Shown piece by piece: positions 1 through 10,132 of a stretch of 64,000 bases of DNA. Made by a program: the position numbers and the translations under genes. The stretch is from Planktothricoides sp. SR001. Lineage in GTDB: Bacteria > Cyanobacteriota > Cyanobacteriia > Cyanobacteriales > Laspinemataceae. The stretch's first letter is position 1. The number at the start of each line of letters is the position of its first letter. The stretch spans positions 56,829-120,828 of the forward strand of contig NZ_LIUQ01000001.1 in assembly GCF_001276715.1 (NCBI RefSeq), in the 5' to 3' direction. Under the pieces are notes generated by a model. It was not told the origin of the DNA and searched no databases. It was given only the letters and a program-made list of their open reading frames with translations.

Positions 1-37
1 GGTTTTTTTTGTAATTTATAACTATGACAATTGCGAT

Positions 38-78
38 AATTAAAAAGGAGAGGAAATCATTTCCCCTCCTTTTTAATT
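38..78 (-). terminator. Hairpin terminator of the LamG gene
   Basis: An A/T-flanked inverted repeat (arms AATTAAAAAGGAG... and ...CTCCTTTTTAATT with one internal mismatch, loop near 57-59) lies 14 bases beyond the stop codon of the minus-strand giant gene. On the minus strand it ends in a T-run, as expected of an intrinsic terminator. Confidence 0.7.
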
Positions 79-91
79 ATCTAATTATCGA

Positions 92-3000
92 CTATTTCTG
101 CTCTTGCAACAAACTGAGGATAGTATCCAGTTTTTCCTCAAGTTTTTGGTTTTTCTCCTCCAATTTAGTAATCTTATCCAACAGTGCTTGATTTTCCGAA
201 ATTTCCGCTGCCGCCCGCAATTTACGGACATCGCGACCAAAGCCCATCAATGCTGGACGTTCCACATAAGTAACCCGGTGCAGTACCCGCCAGGCTTTAT
301 TGGGTTTACCTGCTTGGGCCTGACGCAAAGCCACCGCTTCCTCATCATTACTGCGTAACCATTCAGGATCGACTACATAGTTAAAGAAGTCGTGGAAGTG
401 ATTGCTACTGCCTTCTAGGTAGAAACTCATAAACCGATAGCGGTCTACTTTTTCCCCAGGCATAATCGGGCGATCGTTGTAGTCGGTAATGCCTTTATAT
501 TCCAAACCACTCAGATCTACATTCAACTCAAAACCCTTACTCCGAGCTTCAGTTTTGCTCATGGTTTGAGTTAAGTTGACCGTAGCTTGGGCGGTGAGTT
601 CTACATCAACCCCCCCTATTGAGAATGAACTGTCAACTCCTAACCCGGCATTCAGACCAAAAGAGCCACCAATGGTATGTTCTACGGTATTGGCAAAGCT
701 TTGGGCTTCAGTTCGCAGACCACCATCGGCATCCCAAACGTAGGTATTGACGATGTTGCGCTTACCTGCCCGAATTTGGATACTTTCCATCCGTTTCTGC
801 CAGCCGGCAAAACTTTCTGTGGCTTGCACTCGTTTGTCTTGGTCAGTAATTTGGCTTTGAATCTCCGCTTGTTTAGCTTGAGCGGCAGCGCTGGCCTTGT
901 CAGAAGCAGCAGCAGTATCTGCTTGAAATTGTTCGGCTTTCTGGTCTTGGGCTTTTTTCTTCTCCTCGTCAGTCATTTGGGTATTCGGTTTGTCTTCTTC
1001 CCGTTGTACTCCAATGGTGGTTGGTGCATCCCCACTGTCGATGTTTCGGTTCAAAGAGAGTTCATCGACTAAACGCACATTAAAGTTAGAAAAGTAAGAT
1101 TCTCGGCGTTTATCTTCCGCTTCAATTTGGCGTTTTAAGTCATACGCCTCTTTCAAGCGATAGTAACTAGCGGGATAGAGAGAACCATACTGGCTACGCA
1201 TTTCGGGAACGTGCTTGAAGAAGCGCTGGCTAGTAGCACTGCTGCCGGTCATCCCGTCCAAGCTACCGCTCATCGTGTAGGCAGGATTCATCAAAAAGGT
1301 GATGGTGTTGACATCTGGAGGAATGCCATCTACCGGCTGCACTTGGTAGCCGACCATTTTGCCACTGCGGGCCAGTCGGGTGACAAACACATCTGCCAAG
1401 GCTGAAACAACCAAAGCATAGCCAATATTCTTGGGAATAAATCGTGTCCCCAAATGGGGAAACTTAGTAGTTTCTTCGGGTGTGCCGCGTAGTTCCAGTT
1501 TATCGGTCATGCTCAGAGATGAACTCGAAGTAATGTTACTTTCATTTTGGAATTGGTAGCTGAAGTCAAAGTTGCCTTTAAAACCCACTCTGGCACTGCT
1601 GTCGATGGAAGTCCCCACACCCGCAGCTGTAGTGATAAAAGACATTGTTCCCCCTGCTCCAATAAAGGTATCAATTGTTGCTCCTAACCCAGCATCTTGC
1701 GATCGGTTCCAGCTAAACTCGACATCTTCAGACATGGTTAATTCCACAGAAGTCGCGCCATTGTAATCGTCTGACAAGGTTAGGTTTTCACTGGGTACGG
1801 GGGGTGGACCTTCGATATAACCCAACAAAGTCGGAGCAAATTGGGCGTTACCAATCCATTTCAGTTCTAAGGTTTCAATCCGCTTATCTGGTAGCAGGGT
1901 GACTCCATTGGTGGCAGGATAAGCAAAGAATCGCCGCATGATGGCCACCTTGGTTTTCGTGGATGATTCCACAGTCACGCTGCTGTACTCAGCAGAAACT
2001 AGGGCATCGGCACTAGGGAGATTGTCAATTTTGCCAATGGGTGCTGTACAACCCCACCAATTTGCCCCCGATACCGTGGCATGATTGCCATTACCGGAAT
2101 GGTCGCGCACTTCCACTCCTGTGGCTTCACTCATGGGGTAGTAAGCCAACAAACCTGGTTCGTTGCCACTCAGAAGTAGGGTGCTGTTGATAGCAATTTC
2201 ATCATCACTTAGGGCAACTTTCCAAACACGAACTTCTGCCAATTTACCGAACTGCTCACCTCGGATGAAGCGGGCAATAGATAGGGTTTGATCCTGCACG
2301 ATGTTCGCTTCCACCACAGTGCCACGATTATTCGCCACTAGGTCTAGAACTCTTCTGGTAGCACCTTCGACTTGAATGAAATTAAAGGGATAATAGGCCA
2401 CTAAATTCGCTTCTTTTCCACTAAGGCGTCGAGACATATTAGCCTTAATTTCTGCTTGGGTGCGGGCTGTATTCCAGATGCGGACATCGGTAATTTGGCC
2501 ATGAAAAAATCTGTCACTAGACCAGTTACTTCTGCCAATATAGTTAATAGTCCGTCTCAGATTATTTGGAAGATGCACTCTGCCTGTTTGAATCCGCTCA
2601 CCATTTTTATAAAGGGTTGCCATTCCTGAAGCATCAATGGTTGCGGCTAGGTGAATCCATTTTTTTGTTTCTAATGCACCTGTTGCTCTAACTGACTGTT
2701 CTGTGGATTGCCGATATACCCCAAAGTGGAGTGTGTTAGATGATCCGTCATTGGCAAGCAGGATATTTTCATTACCAGCACCATTGCCAAAGTCGATAAT
2801 TCTGGACCAAGATTGGAAACTGTCATACCATACCCAAGCTTCCACCGACATTCCTTTAGATAAGTCATAGTTGATTTCCGGTAAAGATACACAATCATTT
2901 ACCCCATCAAACTTCATCACTGAATAATCAGGAGACTGATTAATAGCTAAATGATTGTTCGCAATCGCATAAACATGGCTATTAGATTTCAGACTAGCTT

Positions 3001-6000
3001 TTTTAATGTCTGTAACCTTTTGCTTCGCGGCGGCATCGTTGGGGTTTTTATTCAGATTCTCTTCCGCATCTTTTAGGGCTTTTGCTTTCACATCACCCAC
3101 TTTTTTGCCATCAATATAAAACAGAGTCGTATCCCCCCGACCGACAGCAGCGACATGATGCCATCCCTCGGTTAACAACTCCATATTGAAACCGCTATCG
3201 TAAAAGTTCTGCCCCAAAGAATCATTGGTCAGATAAATCCCTAACTGTTTACGATTTCTGACCAGAATGTGATGATTGGCATCTTTTCCTCGGATTAAAG
3301 TATTCCATTCTGCCGTTTCTGGTAATGGATAAACAAACCAAGCTTCAATACTCCAGTCATCTGGAAGATACAAGGCTTGATTTAAGGTAACGATACTATT
3401 GCTGTTGCTAAAGTTTAAACAGGCCCGTTGAGCATCAGGAATCCACTGTTCAAAGGCGGCATTTTTTCCGTCTGCTGTGGCATCATAGTTCGTTTGTCGC
3501 ATCCGTCCTTCCCTGTCCAAATAACTCAATTGGACATTGCCTTCACAGGTTTCAATGGCATTCAGACGGCCGGCAGGTTGCACAAAACCAAGTAACACTC
3601 CTTGAGTGACTAACCCCTTGCTATCTTTAGCAACCTGGGGCATTGTTTGAGGCTTTGCCTGAGTGTTTTTGACAGCATTGAGGAAGTCAGTGTTCAGGGT
3701 ATTTAACTCTGTTTGAAGTGCAGTGATTAAAGCAATCACTTGTGCCAAACGCGCATCCCAAGCTGCTTTATCCGCAGGAGTCGCAATTAATGCTGCATTA
3801 AGCAATTTAAAGCGGTCTTGTGCTTGGTTGAGTTCTTGAAGTTTTTTCTCCCAAGCTTCGCGTGCAAGAATAATTTTATCATTGCTAGTCTGATTCGTTT
3901 TTTGGATTTGAAACAGATTTCCATTGCCCTGATGTCGAATTAGCCGAACATAGTCATTATTCGACTGGTTTTCAACGTGGATTCCTTTCCACTCAGTTCC
4001 TACTTGTACACTGATGTAATAATTGCCCCCGTCAGCGACAGAGAATCGGAAAAGATTCCCATTACCTTGATGCCGAATCAAAGAAGCATAGTCATTATTC
4101 GACTGATTTTCAACGTGGATTCCTTTCCACTCAGTTCCTACTTGTACATTAACGTAAGAATTTTCACTGTCAACGGCATAGAATCGGAAAAGATTCCCAT
4201 TACCCTGATGTCGAATTAGCCGAGCATAGTCATTATTCGACTGGTTTTCAACGTGAATTCCTTTCCAAGAATCACCGACTTTTACTAGAATGTAGCAGAA
4301 ATAATTAAAAGGGCTACTATTTTCGGCATTAAATCGAGATAATAGGGTTTGCTCTTCACTGGTGAGTTTTTGAATTTCTGCGGTTAATTTCTCAATCTCT
4401 GCTCTAGTCGCAGCCTGAGCATTATAGGCAGCAATTTTTGCTTCTAACTCTCGCTTTTCTTTGAGCAGAACAATTTCCTGTTTCTCTTTCACCTCCAGTT
4501 CTTTTAACTTCGCTGTTAAGGTGGCATGGTCATCGGCCAAAGTTGCCAAAGTCACACCATCTGAGTATTTCGCTTCCGTAATACTATCGGATAAGAGGCG
4601 AATCCGGTGTTTGCGAATTGCTAAGGATTGCCAACTTCCTTTAACATTGGCAATTTCAAAGGAACGTAACACACTGACTTCATCGGGAATTGTCACATTA
4701 CAGGAAGCACGATACCAACCATTGCCCAAGTCTTCAAACTTATTTTGTACCCCCGAAATGGTCTTTTTCTCTTCGGCACTGCGGCTGGTTTTTCCCCAAT
4801 AGGAAAAGGTGAAAATTTTCGTGCCAATATTTTTACCATCGGCATTGTCTAGATAGGCTAAATTAACCGGATTGGCTGAGTTAACTTTAAACTCAAAACT
4901 TTCCTCGTAAGTTGCCCGTTCGCTAACGGCAAATAGCTCAGGATTGCTATATTTAACCGCTGCAGATCCTCCGGCAAGATTGCGGTTGAGAGTTGCCGCA
5001 CTGACATAAGGTTCACCATAGAGAGTGCCGTCATTGCAGTTCACAGAAAAGTCAACTACTTTGCCTTCAGAGATACCACCTAAGCGCCAATACCCCACTA
5101 AACCGACTTCTTTTCCTGTCAGTTGTAGGTACATACTATTTTTAATGTCTTCAGCAGTCCGGGCTACTGTCCAAAGACGCAAATCGCTAATTTTACCGTT
5201 AAAGTAGCTGTCATTAGACCAATTACTTCTGCCGATATAGTTCTTAGTCCGTTTGTTATTATTAGGCAAGGCAAATTTACCCGATTGTACCTCCAGACCA
5301 TTTTTGTATAGTTTGGCAGTTCCTGAATCATCAACTGTGGCGGCTAAGTGCAGCCATTTTCCGGTTTCCAATGCTCCTATGGCTTTAATACTTTGGACTT
5401 TTCCTTCCTGAAAGATAAAAAAGGCTAGGTCATTGGATGTGCCGTCATTGGTAAACACAATATTATCCGCCGCGCTTCCATTGCCAAAGTCAATAATTCT
5501 TGAAGAAGATTGGATACTGTCATACCAAACCCAAGCTTCTACGGTAATTCCTTCGGAGAAATTGTGATTGATCTCGGATAGAGAGACATAATCATCCACC
5601 CCATCAAATACGATCCCCCGTCGCTTTTGGGATACCAATTTCACATTAACAGCTTCTCCCATTACCCATTTGCGTTCAATTACAAAATGGGTGTCATCAA
5701 TTTTTTGCACGGGGTAGCTATCGTTGTAGTCTTCTGTGCCAGTAATTTGGACTTGATCGCCATTTTCCAAACCATGATTAGCACAGGTGACTCGTAATTT
5801 GCCATCGGCAGTTTTTTGATAAGCGGTAATCATGCCATCAACAATCAAACCACCTTCTTCTTGGTCTTCTTTTTCCCAATAACCCAATCCACCATCCAAG
5901 GAGATGTCAATATCAAAGGTATTTTCATCTACTTTAATCGTCGGATACAACCCTTGATAATCACTGGTGCCGCTGATTTTTACCAAATCGTAATTGGCTA

Positions 6001-7201
6001 AATCTGAAGCACCGCCATCGGTTGATATTTTAACTAAATCTTCGATATCTTCCTCATCAGTTCCTGCGGAGAATCCGCTAATAATGCCTTGGGGAGGAGG
6101 AGTTCTGTCACCTATTGCTTTTATTTCATCTAAGGTGTTTAAGGGTAACAAAACTTCTCGCTGACGACTGCGAATAATCTTGCTATCTGGGGTTTCGTCA
6201 ATTTCTCCTAAAGTACCATCCCCTGCGATGGCAAAACTAAAAGCGGCCGCCCCTTTATCTGTGGGAATCGCTAACATTAATCGCGTGGCAGTCTTTAACA
6301 GTTGTTCTTCCCCAGACTGGGTTTGCTGGGCCTGTTGTAAATCGTATTTAGTGGCCGATAAACCGTTGGTGACTGTCACCCCATTAATGTCTAAAGTCCG
6401 CTTAATCACCCCCGGAATTTTTCGGGGAACTAGGCTATCGTTTGATTCTTCAAAAATGGTGTAATCTTGAACATCAAATAGTCCCACTTCCGAGGCGCGA
6501 ATCGTGGTTAATTCCACTTTCTGAGTTTGACTATTGTAGGCGAAAATATGCCAGCGATAAACATCATTTTCAATCGTCGGAACCAATACCACGGAAAACC
6601 AGCCCTTATGCAGGTTATTGACTAAACTTAATTCGGTGGTGGGTTCATAGAAAAATTTACCGTTGGCATCACGAAAGTCTAAGGTGTCAACATTAACCAG
6701 TCCACTAGACCGCCTTTGCATATTTTTCGTGGGTTCGTGTTTCTGCTTACTCCGTTTAAACCGAACTTCTAGCTTGCGGTTCAGCTTATTGGTCATGCCG
6801 TCTAAGATAAAACGATCTACCAATAAAGTGTTAGATTTGGACTGACGAAAAACATAAATATGTTCCAGTGCGGCAATGACTTGTACTGGCGCAACTGCGG
6901 TTATATTTTCGGTTTTGTAAAGGGATTTGAGAAGATATTGACTGGGATTTTCTTGGTGAGTCAGTTCGGCTTTTTCTTTCTCAATTACGGACTGGTCATC
7001 AGCTTCATCGGGGAATTCTAGAGTTTTCCAGTTTTCCCAGCCGGTTCTTTGATCGGCGGGGGTGTTGAGGTAGCTATCTTCAAACCCATCTTGCTTCACC
7101 GTATAGGAAATTTTTCCCTCGCTATCGGTGGCTAAGACGACTATTTTACCCTCATGGGTAATTGTACTAATATGTTGGAGTTTGTCTTTTGTTAGGTACA
7201 T
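92..7201 (-). CDS. Giant LamG/concanavalin-like multidomain protein
   Basis: About 2369 residues; function not recognised. Seen in order: N-terminus without an obvious signal peptide; two short modules of the 'HGLxxGDxVxIxGxxxY...' type (about residues 400-525); a LamG/jelly-roll domain (about 530-710); a coiled-coil stretch; three near-identical 35-residue repeats around 'GIHVENQSNNDY' (about 967-1105); a second LamG domain apparently split by a third one (about 1254-1717); two Ser/Thr/Gly-rich beta-like segments (about 1800-1900 and 2210-2270); and a C-terminal leucine-heptad coiled coil (about 2337-2369). LamG folds usually bind glycans or proteins, so an adhesion or toxin-like surface role is an inference. 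The open frame extends to a TTG at 7255, but ATG at 7201 is preceded by AGGAACTT, a good ribosome-binding site, and is preferred. It stands alone, divergent from the kinase cluster. Confidence 0.85.
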   Translation of the reverse strand: MYLTKDKLQHISTITHEGKIVVLATDSEGKISYTVKQDGFEDSYLNTPADQRTGWENWKTLEFPDEADDQSVIEKEKAELTHQENPSQYLLKSLYKTENITAVAPVQVIAALEHIYVFRQSKSNTLLVDRFILDGMTNKLNRKLEVRFKRSKQKHEPTKNMQRRSSGLVNVDTLDFRDANGKFFYEPTTELSLVNNLHKGWFSVVLVPTIENDVYRWHIFAYNSQTQKVELTTIRASEVGLFDVQDYTIFEESNDSLVPRKIPGVIKRTLDINGVTVTNGLSATKYDLQQAQQTQSGEEQLLKTATRLMLAIPTDKGAAAFSFAIAGDGTLGEIDETPDSKIIRSRQREVLLPLNTLDEIKAIGDRTPPPQGIISGFSAGTDEEDIEDLVKISTDGGASDLANYDLVKISGTSDYQGLYPTIKVDENTFDIDISLDGGLGYWEKEDQEEGGLIVDGMITAYQKTADGKLRVTCANHGLENGDQVQITGTEDYNDSYPVQKIDDTHFVIERKWVMGEAVNVKLVSQKRRGIVFDGVDDYVSLSEINHNFSEGITVEAWVWYDSIQSSSRIIDFGNGSAADNIVFTNDGTSNDLAFFIFQEGKVQSIKAIGALETGKWLHLAATVDDSGTAKLYKNGLEVQSGKFALPNNNKRTKNYIGRSNWSNDSYFNGKISDLRLWTVARTAEDIKNSMYLQLTGKEVGLVGYWRLGGISEGKVVDFSVNCNDGTLYGEPYVSAATLNRNLAGGSAAVKYSNPELFAVSERATYEESFEFKVNSANPVNLAYLDNADGKNIGTKIFTFSYWGKTSRSAEEKKTISGVQNKFEDLGNGWYRASCNVTIPDEVSVLRSFEIANVKGSWQSLAIRKHRIRLLSDSITEAKYSDGVTLATLADDHATLTAKLKELEVKEKQEIVLLKEKRELEAKIAAYNAQAATRAEIEKLTAEIQKLTSEEQTLLSRFNAENSSPFNYFCYILVKVGDSWKGIHVENQSNNDYARLIRHQGNGNLFRFYAVDSENSYVNVQVGTEWKGIHVENQSNNDYASLIRHQGNGNLFRFSVADGGNYYISVQVGTEWKGIHVENQSNNDYVRLIRHQGNGNLFQIQKTNQTSNDKIILAREAWEKKLQELNQAQDRFKLLNAALIATPADKAAWDARLAQVIALITALQTELNTLNTDFLNAVKNTQAKPQTMPQVAKDSKGLVTQGVLLGFVQPAGRLNAIETCEGNVQLSYLDREGRMRQTNYDATADGKNAAFEQWIPDAQRACLNFSNSNSIVTLNQALYLPDDWSIEAWFVYPLPETAEWNTLIRGKDANHHILVRNRKQLGIYLTNDSLGQNFYDSGFNMELLTEGWHHVAAVGRGDTTLFYIDGKKVGDVKAKALKDAEENLNKNPNDAAAKQKVTDIKKASLKSNSHVYAIANNHLAINQSPDYSVMKFDGVNDCVSLPEINYDLSKGMSVEAWVWYDSFQSWSRIIDFGNGAGNENILLANDGSSNTLHFGVYRQSTEQSVRATGALETKKWIHLAATIDASGMATLYKNGERIQTGRVHLPNNLRRTINYIGRSNWSSDRFFHGQITDVRIWNTARTQAEIKANMSRRLSGKEANLVAYYPFNFIQVEGATRRVLDLVANNRGTVVEANIVQDQTLSIARFIRGEQFGKLAEVRVWKVALSDDEIAINSTLLLSGNEPGLLAYYPMSEATGVEVRDHSGNGNHATVSGANWWGCTAPIGKIDNLPSADALVSAEYSSVTVESSTKTKVAIMRRFFAYPATNGVTLLPDKRIETLELKWIGNAQFAPTLLGYIEGPPPVPSENLTLSDDYNGATSVELTMSEDVEFSWNRSQDAGLGATIDTFIGAGGTMSFITTAAGVGTSIDSSARVGFKGNFDFSYQFQNESNITSSSSLSMTDKLELRGTPEETTKFPHLGTRFIPKNIGYALVVSALADVFVTRLARSGKMVGYQVQPVDGIPPDVNTITFLMNPAYTMSGSLDGMTGSSATSQRFFKHVPEMRSQYGSLYPASYYRLKEAYDLKRQIEAEDKRRESYFSNFNVRLVDELSLNRNIDSGDAPTTIGVQREEDKPNTQMTDEEKKKAQDQKAEQFQADTAAASDKASAAAQAKQAEIQSQITDQDKRVQATESFAGWQKRMESIQIRAGKRNIVNTYVWDADGGLRTEAQSFANTVEHTIGGSFGLNAGLGVDSSFSIGGVDVELTAQATVNLTQTMSKTEARSKGFELNVDLSGLEYKGITDYNDRPIMPGEKVDRYRFMSFYLEGSSNHFHDFFNYVVDPEWLRSNDEEAVALRQAQAGKPNKAWRVLHRVTYVERPALMGFGRDVRKLRAAAEISENQALLDKITKLEEKNQKLEEKLDTILSLLQEQK

Positions 7202-7563
7202 AAGTTCCTGTTTTAGGGAAAATTGGCTAGAAATTTTATTCCGCACTTCTAACAAAGATCGCGATCACCCACTCCTACCGTGGAGGGGATCGCTGCTATC
7301 TATATGCAAACTTCACCAGACATTATCCGATGATTAGCTTTCAACTGTAGCGTAAAAGCGATCGAACGACTAAATTCTTTAGCTTTTTTTAAGAAAGTAG
7401 CGATCGCCTAATAATTCAGCGATTTTCCAGGCAAAATCGTAAAAATATTATTTTGTCAATAGCATTTTATTAAAGTTTTGTTAAGGCAATTACTCCATTA
7501 ATGGTGAAAATTTATTCTTTGATTATTTTTTTCTCTTTGGTCTACGCATATCTTATGACCGCC

Positions 7564-7675
7564 AACCAAAGAATCCCTAACCAAAGAATCCCTACCCAAA
7601 GAATCCCTAATCAAAGAATCCCTACCCAACAATCAAAGAATCCCTAACCAAAGAATCCCTACCCAACAATCAACA
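7564..7675. repeat. Tandem repeat, 15-nt unit CCAAAGAATCCCTAA
   Basis: About six imperfect copies of CCAAAGAATCCCTA(A/C), some spaced by CCAACAAT, lie in the 575-base gap (7256-7830) between the divergent giant LamG gene and the first histidine kinase. Single or double copies recur at about 24526-24543 and 31650-31673, so the unit is dispersed. No gene is visible in the rest of the gap, which must hold the promoters of both genes. Confidence 0.85.
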
Positions 7676-7830
7676 ACAAAAAAAGTCCGTATTTATACGA
7701 CTAATACTTGAGTGAATTTACGGAAAAAAATCTCTGGATTTTCCCGGATGACGGAATGAGGAATCAAACAGATAATATACTTAAATAGATAATCAAATAA
7801 TCAAAACCAGAGTAAAGTAGCAGAAAGATT

Positions 7831-9612
7831 ATGGCAATTAATTTAAAGAAATTATGTGACTCTCCTCTATTGTTAGAGGCGATCGCCGATTTAGTCAAGT
7901 CTATGGGTACATCCATTGTAATACAGGATACTAAAGGACGGGTGATTTTCGGTGATGAGAGTAAAAAAGCTGGCAGTCAATTGCCCATAGAAATCGATGG
8001 TGAGGTCATAGGATGGGCGATCGGGGAGGCAAAAGTCGCCCCTATTGCCTCAATTATCTCTTGTTTCGCCCAAAAAGAATTAGAGAAAAAGACTTTAGCC
8101 CACGAAGTCCTGGATAACTATCGGGAAATTACTTTTCTGTACGATCTGTCCGAAAAGCTAACTGCCAGTTTAGATATTGATGAATTGGTTAACTTATTAT
8201 TAGCCGAAGCTAAAGAGTTAATTAAGGCCACCAGTGGGGCAGTCATGTTACTGTCAAACACAGGCAACACTGAGGAATTGAAGGTAGTCTCAGCTTTTGG
8301 TCAGGAATGGAATCGCGATCACCTCCGTATTCCCTTGGATGAAAGTATTTTGGGTGTGGTGGTGAAAAATGGCTTGGGAGAAATTATTAATGATGTTGCC
8401 AATGACCCGCGATGTATGGATTTTGAGGCGACGATGAGTGCTTTAATTTGCATACCTTTAATCAGCAAAGGTCGTCCGATCGGCGCGATCGCCCTGGGCA
8501 ATTCTTCTCCCGTTACCTATACCGCAGCGGATCTCAAACGGATGAATACCCTAGCATTTCAAGCAGCAGCAGCGATCGACAATGCCCAACTCTATCAAGA
8601 AAGTTGTATTGCCGCAACTACAGCCCAATTGCAAGCGGAAAAATTACAGCAAGCGTTGCGGGAATTGCAAGAAACCCAAAGCCAACTGATTCAAAGTGAA
8701 AAAATGTCTAGTTTGGGTCAGTTAGTAGCCGGAGTTGCCCATGAAATTAATAACCCAATTAATTTTATTTCAGGGAATCTTTGTCACGCCCAACAATATA
8801 CTGAGGAACTGTTAAAAATCCTGCAACTCTATCAGCAAGAATTCCCCAATCTGACCCCAGCCCTGGAAGCAGCGATCGCGGAAATCGACTTAGAATTTTT
8901 ATCGGCAGACTTTCCAAAACTCATTTATAGCATGAAATTGGGAACCGATCGCATTAGAGAAATCGTTTTATCCCTACGCAACTTTTCTCGGTTGGATGAA
9001 GCCCAAACTAAACCCGTAGATTTGCATTCGGGGATTGATAGCACCTTAATGATTTTACAACATAGGTTAAAACCCCAGCCCGGACGCCCGAATATTCAAG
9101 TGATTAAAAATTATGGCGATCTGCCGCTGGTGGAATGTCATGCGGGGCTGATGAATCAGGTATTTATGAATATTCTGAGTAATGCGATCGATGCCCTAGA
9201 AGAACAACAAAAACCGGGAGAAATTGTGATTACTACTGAGTTAATTTCCCATAAACCAAGGCTTTTGGCCACAACAGGAGAACCCATGTCCCATGATGGC
9301 AACGAAAGCGTACTAATTAAAATTCGCGATAATGGCTTTGGTATTCCTGAAGAAATTTGCTCGCGATTATTCGATCCTTTTTTTACCACTAAACCTGTAG
9401 GCAAAGGCACCGGCTTAGGTTTATCAATCAGTTACAAAATTATCGTGGAGAAACACGGAGGAATCATCAAATGTTTATCTCAACCGGGTCTAGGTACAGA
9501 ATTTTATATTCAAATTCCTCTAAAACTATCGATTGAATTAGGGAAAAATTCTGCCGCCACTGCGGTGCGCCGTCGGTCTCCGTCGGCGCACCGCAGTGGC
9601 GTATTATTTTAG
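7831..9612 (+). CDS. GAF-domain sensor histidine kinase 1
   Basis: 593 residues, cytosolic (no membrane segment seen). An N-terminal module of about 75 residues, shared with the kinase at 10133, is followed by a GAF domain (about 105-250), a coiled-coil linker, the phospho-acceptor H-box 'VAHEINNPINF' (His near 305) and a HATPase domain with N-box 'NILSNAIDA', G1 'DNGFGIP', F-box 'DPFFTTKP' and G2 'GKGTGLGLS'. It lacks a receiver, so it should phosphorylate a partner in trans; the receiver protein at 19118 is a nearby candidate (inference). The last 19 or so residues are encoded by a palindromic repeat (9555-9601) and are unlike the kinase at 10133, so the original C-terminus has probably been replaced. 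Confidence 0.93.
   Translation: MAINLKKLCDSPLLLEAIADLVKSMGTSIVIQDTKGRVIFGDESKKAGSQLPIEIDGEVIGWAIGEAKVAPIASIISCFAQKELEKKTLAHEVLDNYREITFLYDLSEKLTASLDIDELVNLLLAEAKELIKATSGAVMLLSNTGNTEELKVVSAFGQEWNRDHLRIPLDESILGVVVKNGLGEIINDVANDPRCMDFEATMSALICIPLISKGRPIGAIALGNSSPVTYTAADLKRMNTLAFQAAAAIDNAQLYQESCIAATTAQLQAEKLQQALRELQETQSQLIQSEKMSSLGQLVAGVAHEINNPINFISGNLCHAQQYTEELLKILQLYQQEFPNLTPALEAAIAEIDLEFLSADFPKLIYSMKLGTDRIREIVLSLRNFSRLDEAQTKPVDLHSGIDSTLMILQHRLKPQPGRPNIQVIKNYGDLPLVECHAGLMNQVFMNILSNAIDALEEQQKPGEIVITTELISHKPRLLATTGEPMSHDGNESVLIKIRDNGFGIPEEICSRLFDPFFTTKPVGKGTGLGLSISYKIIVEKHGGIIKCLSQPGLGTEFYIQIPLKLSIELGKNSAATAVRRRSPSAHRSGVLF
9555..9601. repeat. Perfect palindrome overlapping the 3' end of histidine kinase 1
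   Basis: Two 18-base arms (CGCCACTGCGGTGCGCCG at 9555-9572 and its exact complement at 9584-9601) enclose an 11-base centre that can pair for three more bases. The palindrome encodes the Arg/Ser-rich tail of the kinase and ends just before its stop codon. No T-run follows directly, so a mobile palindrome is as likely as a terminator. The 520 bases from 9613 to 10132 contain no convincing gene. Confidence 0.9.
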
Positions 9613-10132
9613 CAACAACGGTTCGTCCCAAATGCTGAAGCCGCACCTAGAATCACCAATTTGCCACGGGAATACCCCAGTCAATTATTAACAATTTTGT
9701 CCCGCAATCAAATTGTTAATTTTTGTAAAAATAAAGCATCTAGGCAATGGAATAGCCGCTAATTGCTCTATATTAATTGATTGATGGATTAATTGAAATG
9801 GTGAAAATAAACAAATAATATTGTATTGTATGGTGAAAATTACCGACCATTCCTGAAGAATATTTTCTGCTGGAAAATCACCCGCATATCTGCCTATAGA
9901 CATAAGGGCTAATGCTTCGCCAGGGCGCGGTATCAGGCTGATGAAAAAAAATCATACAAGAATATTAAGAGATTACTGACTGAAAGTGATTAAGGTGATT
10001 TTTGACTAATAAAATAAATTAATTAATTTATTTGGTAATTAACAGATAAAAATTGGTAAAGTTTAAGTTTAAATGTTTACTTTTTTGAAAAAAATAGTTA
10101 TCCTAGAAAAATGATAAACCAGAGGTTAATTT

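Noticed and set aside
7564-7675. Possible CRISPR array
   Set aside because: Repeats are 15 bases with no unique spacers of regular length and no cas genes; it is a simple tandem repeat.
9688-9903. 71-residue minus-strand frame between the two histidine kinases
   Set aside because: No ribosome-binding site, no recognisable motif and AT-rich noncoding composition; too weak to call.
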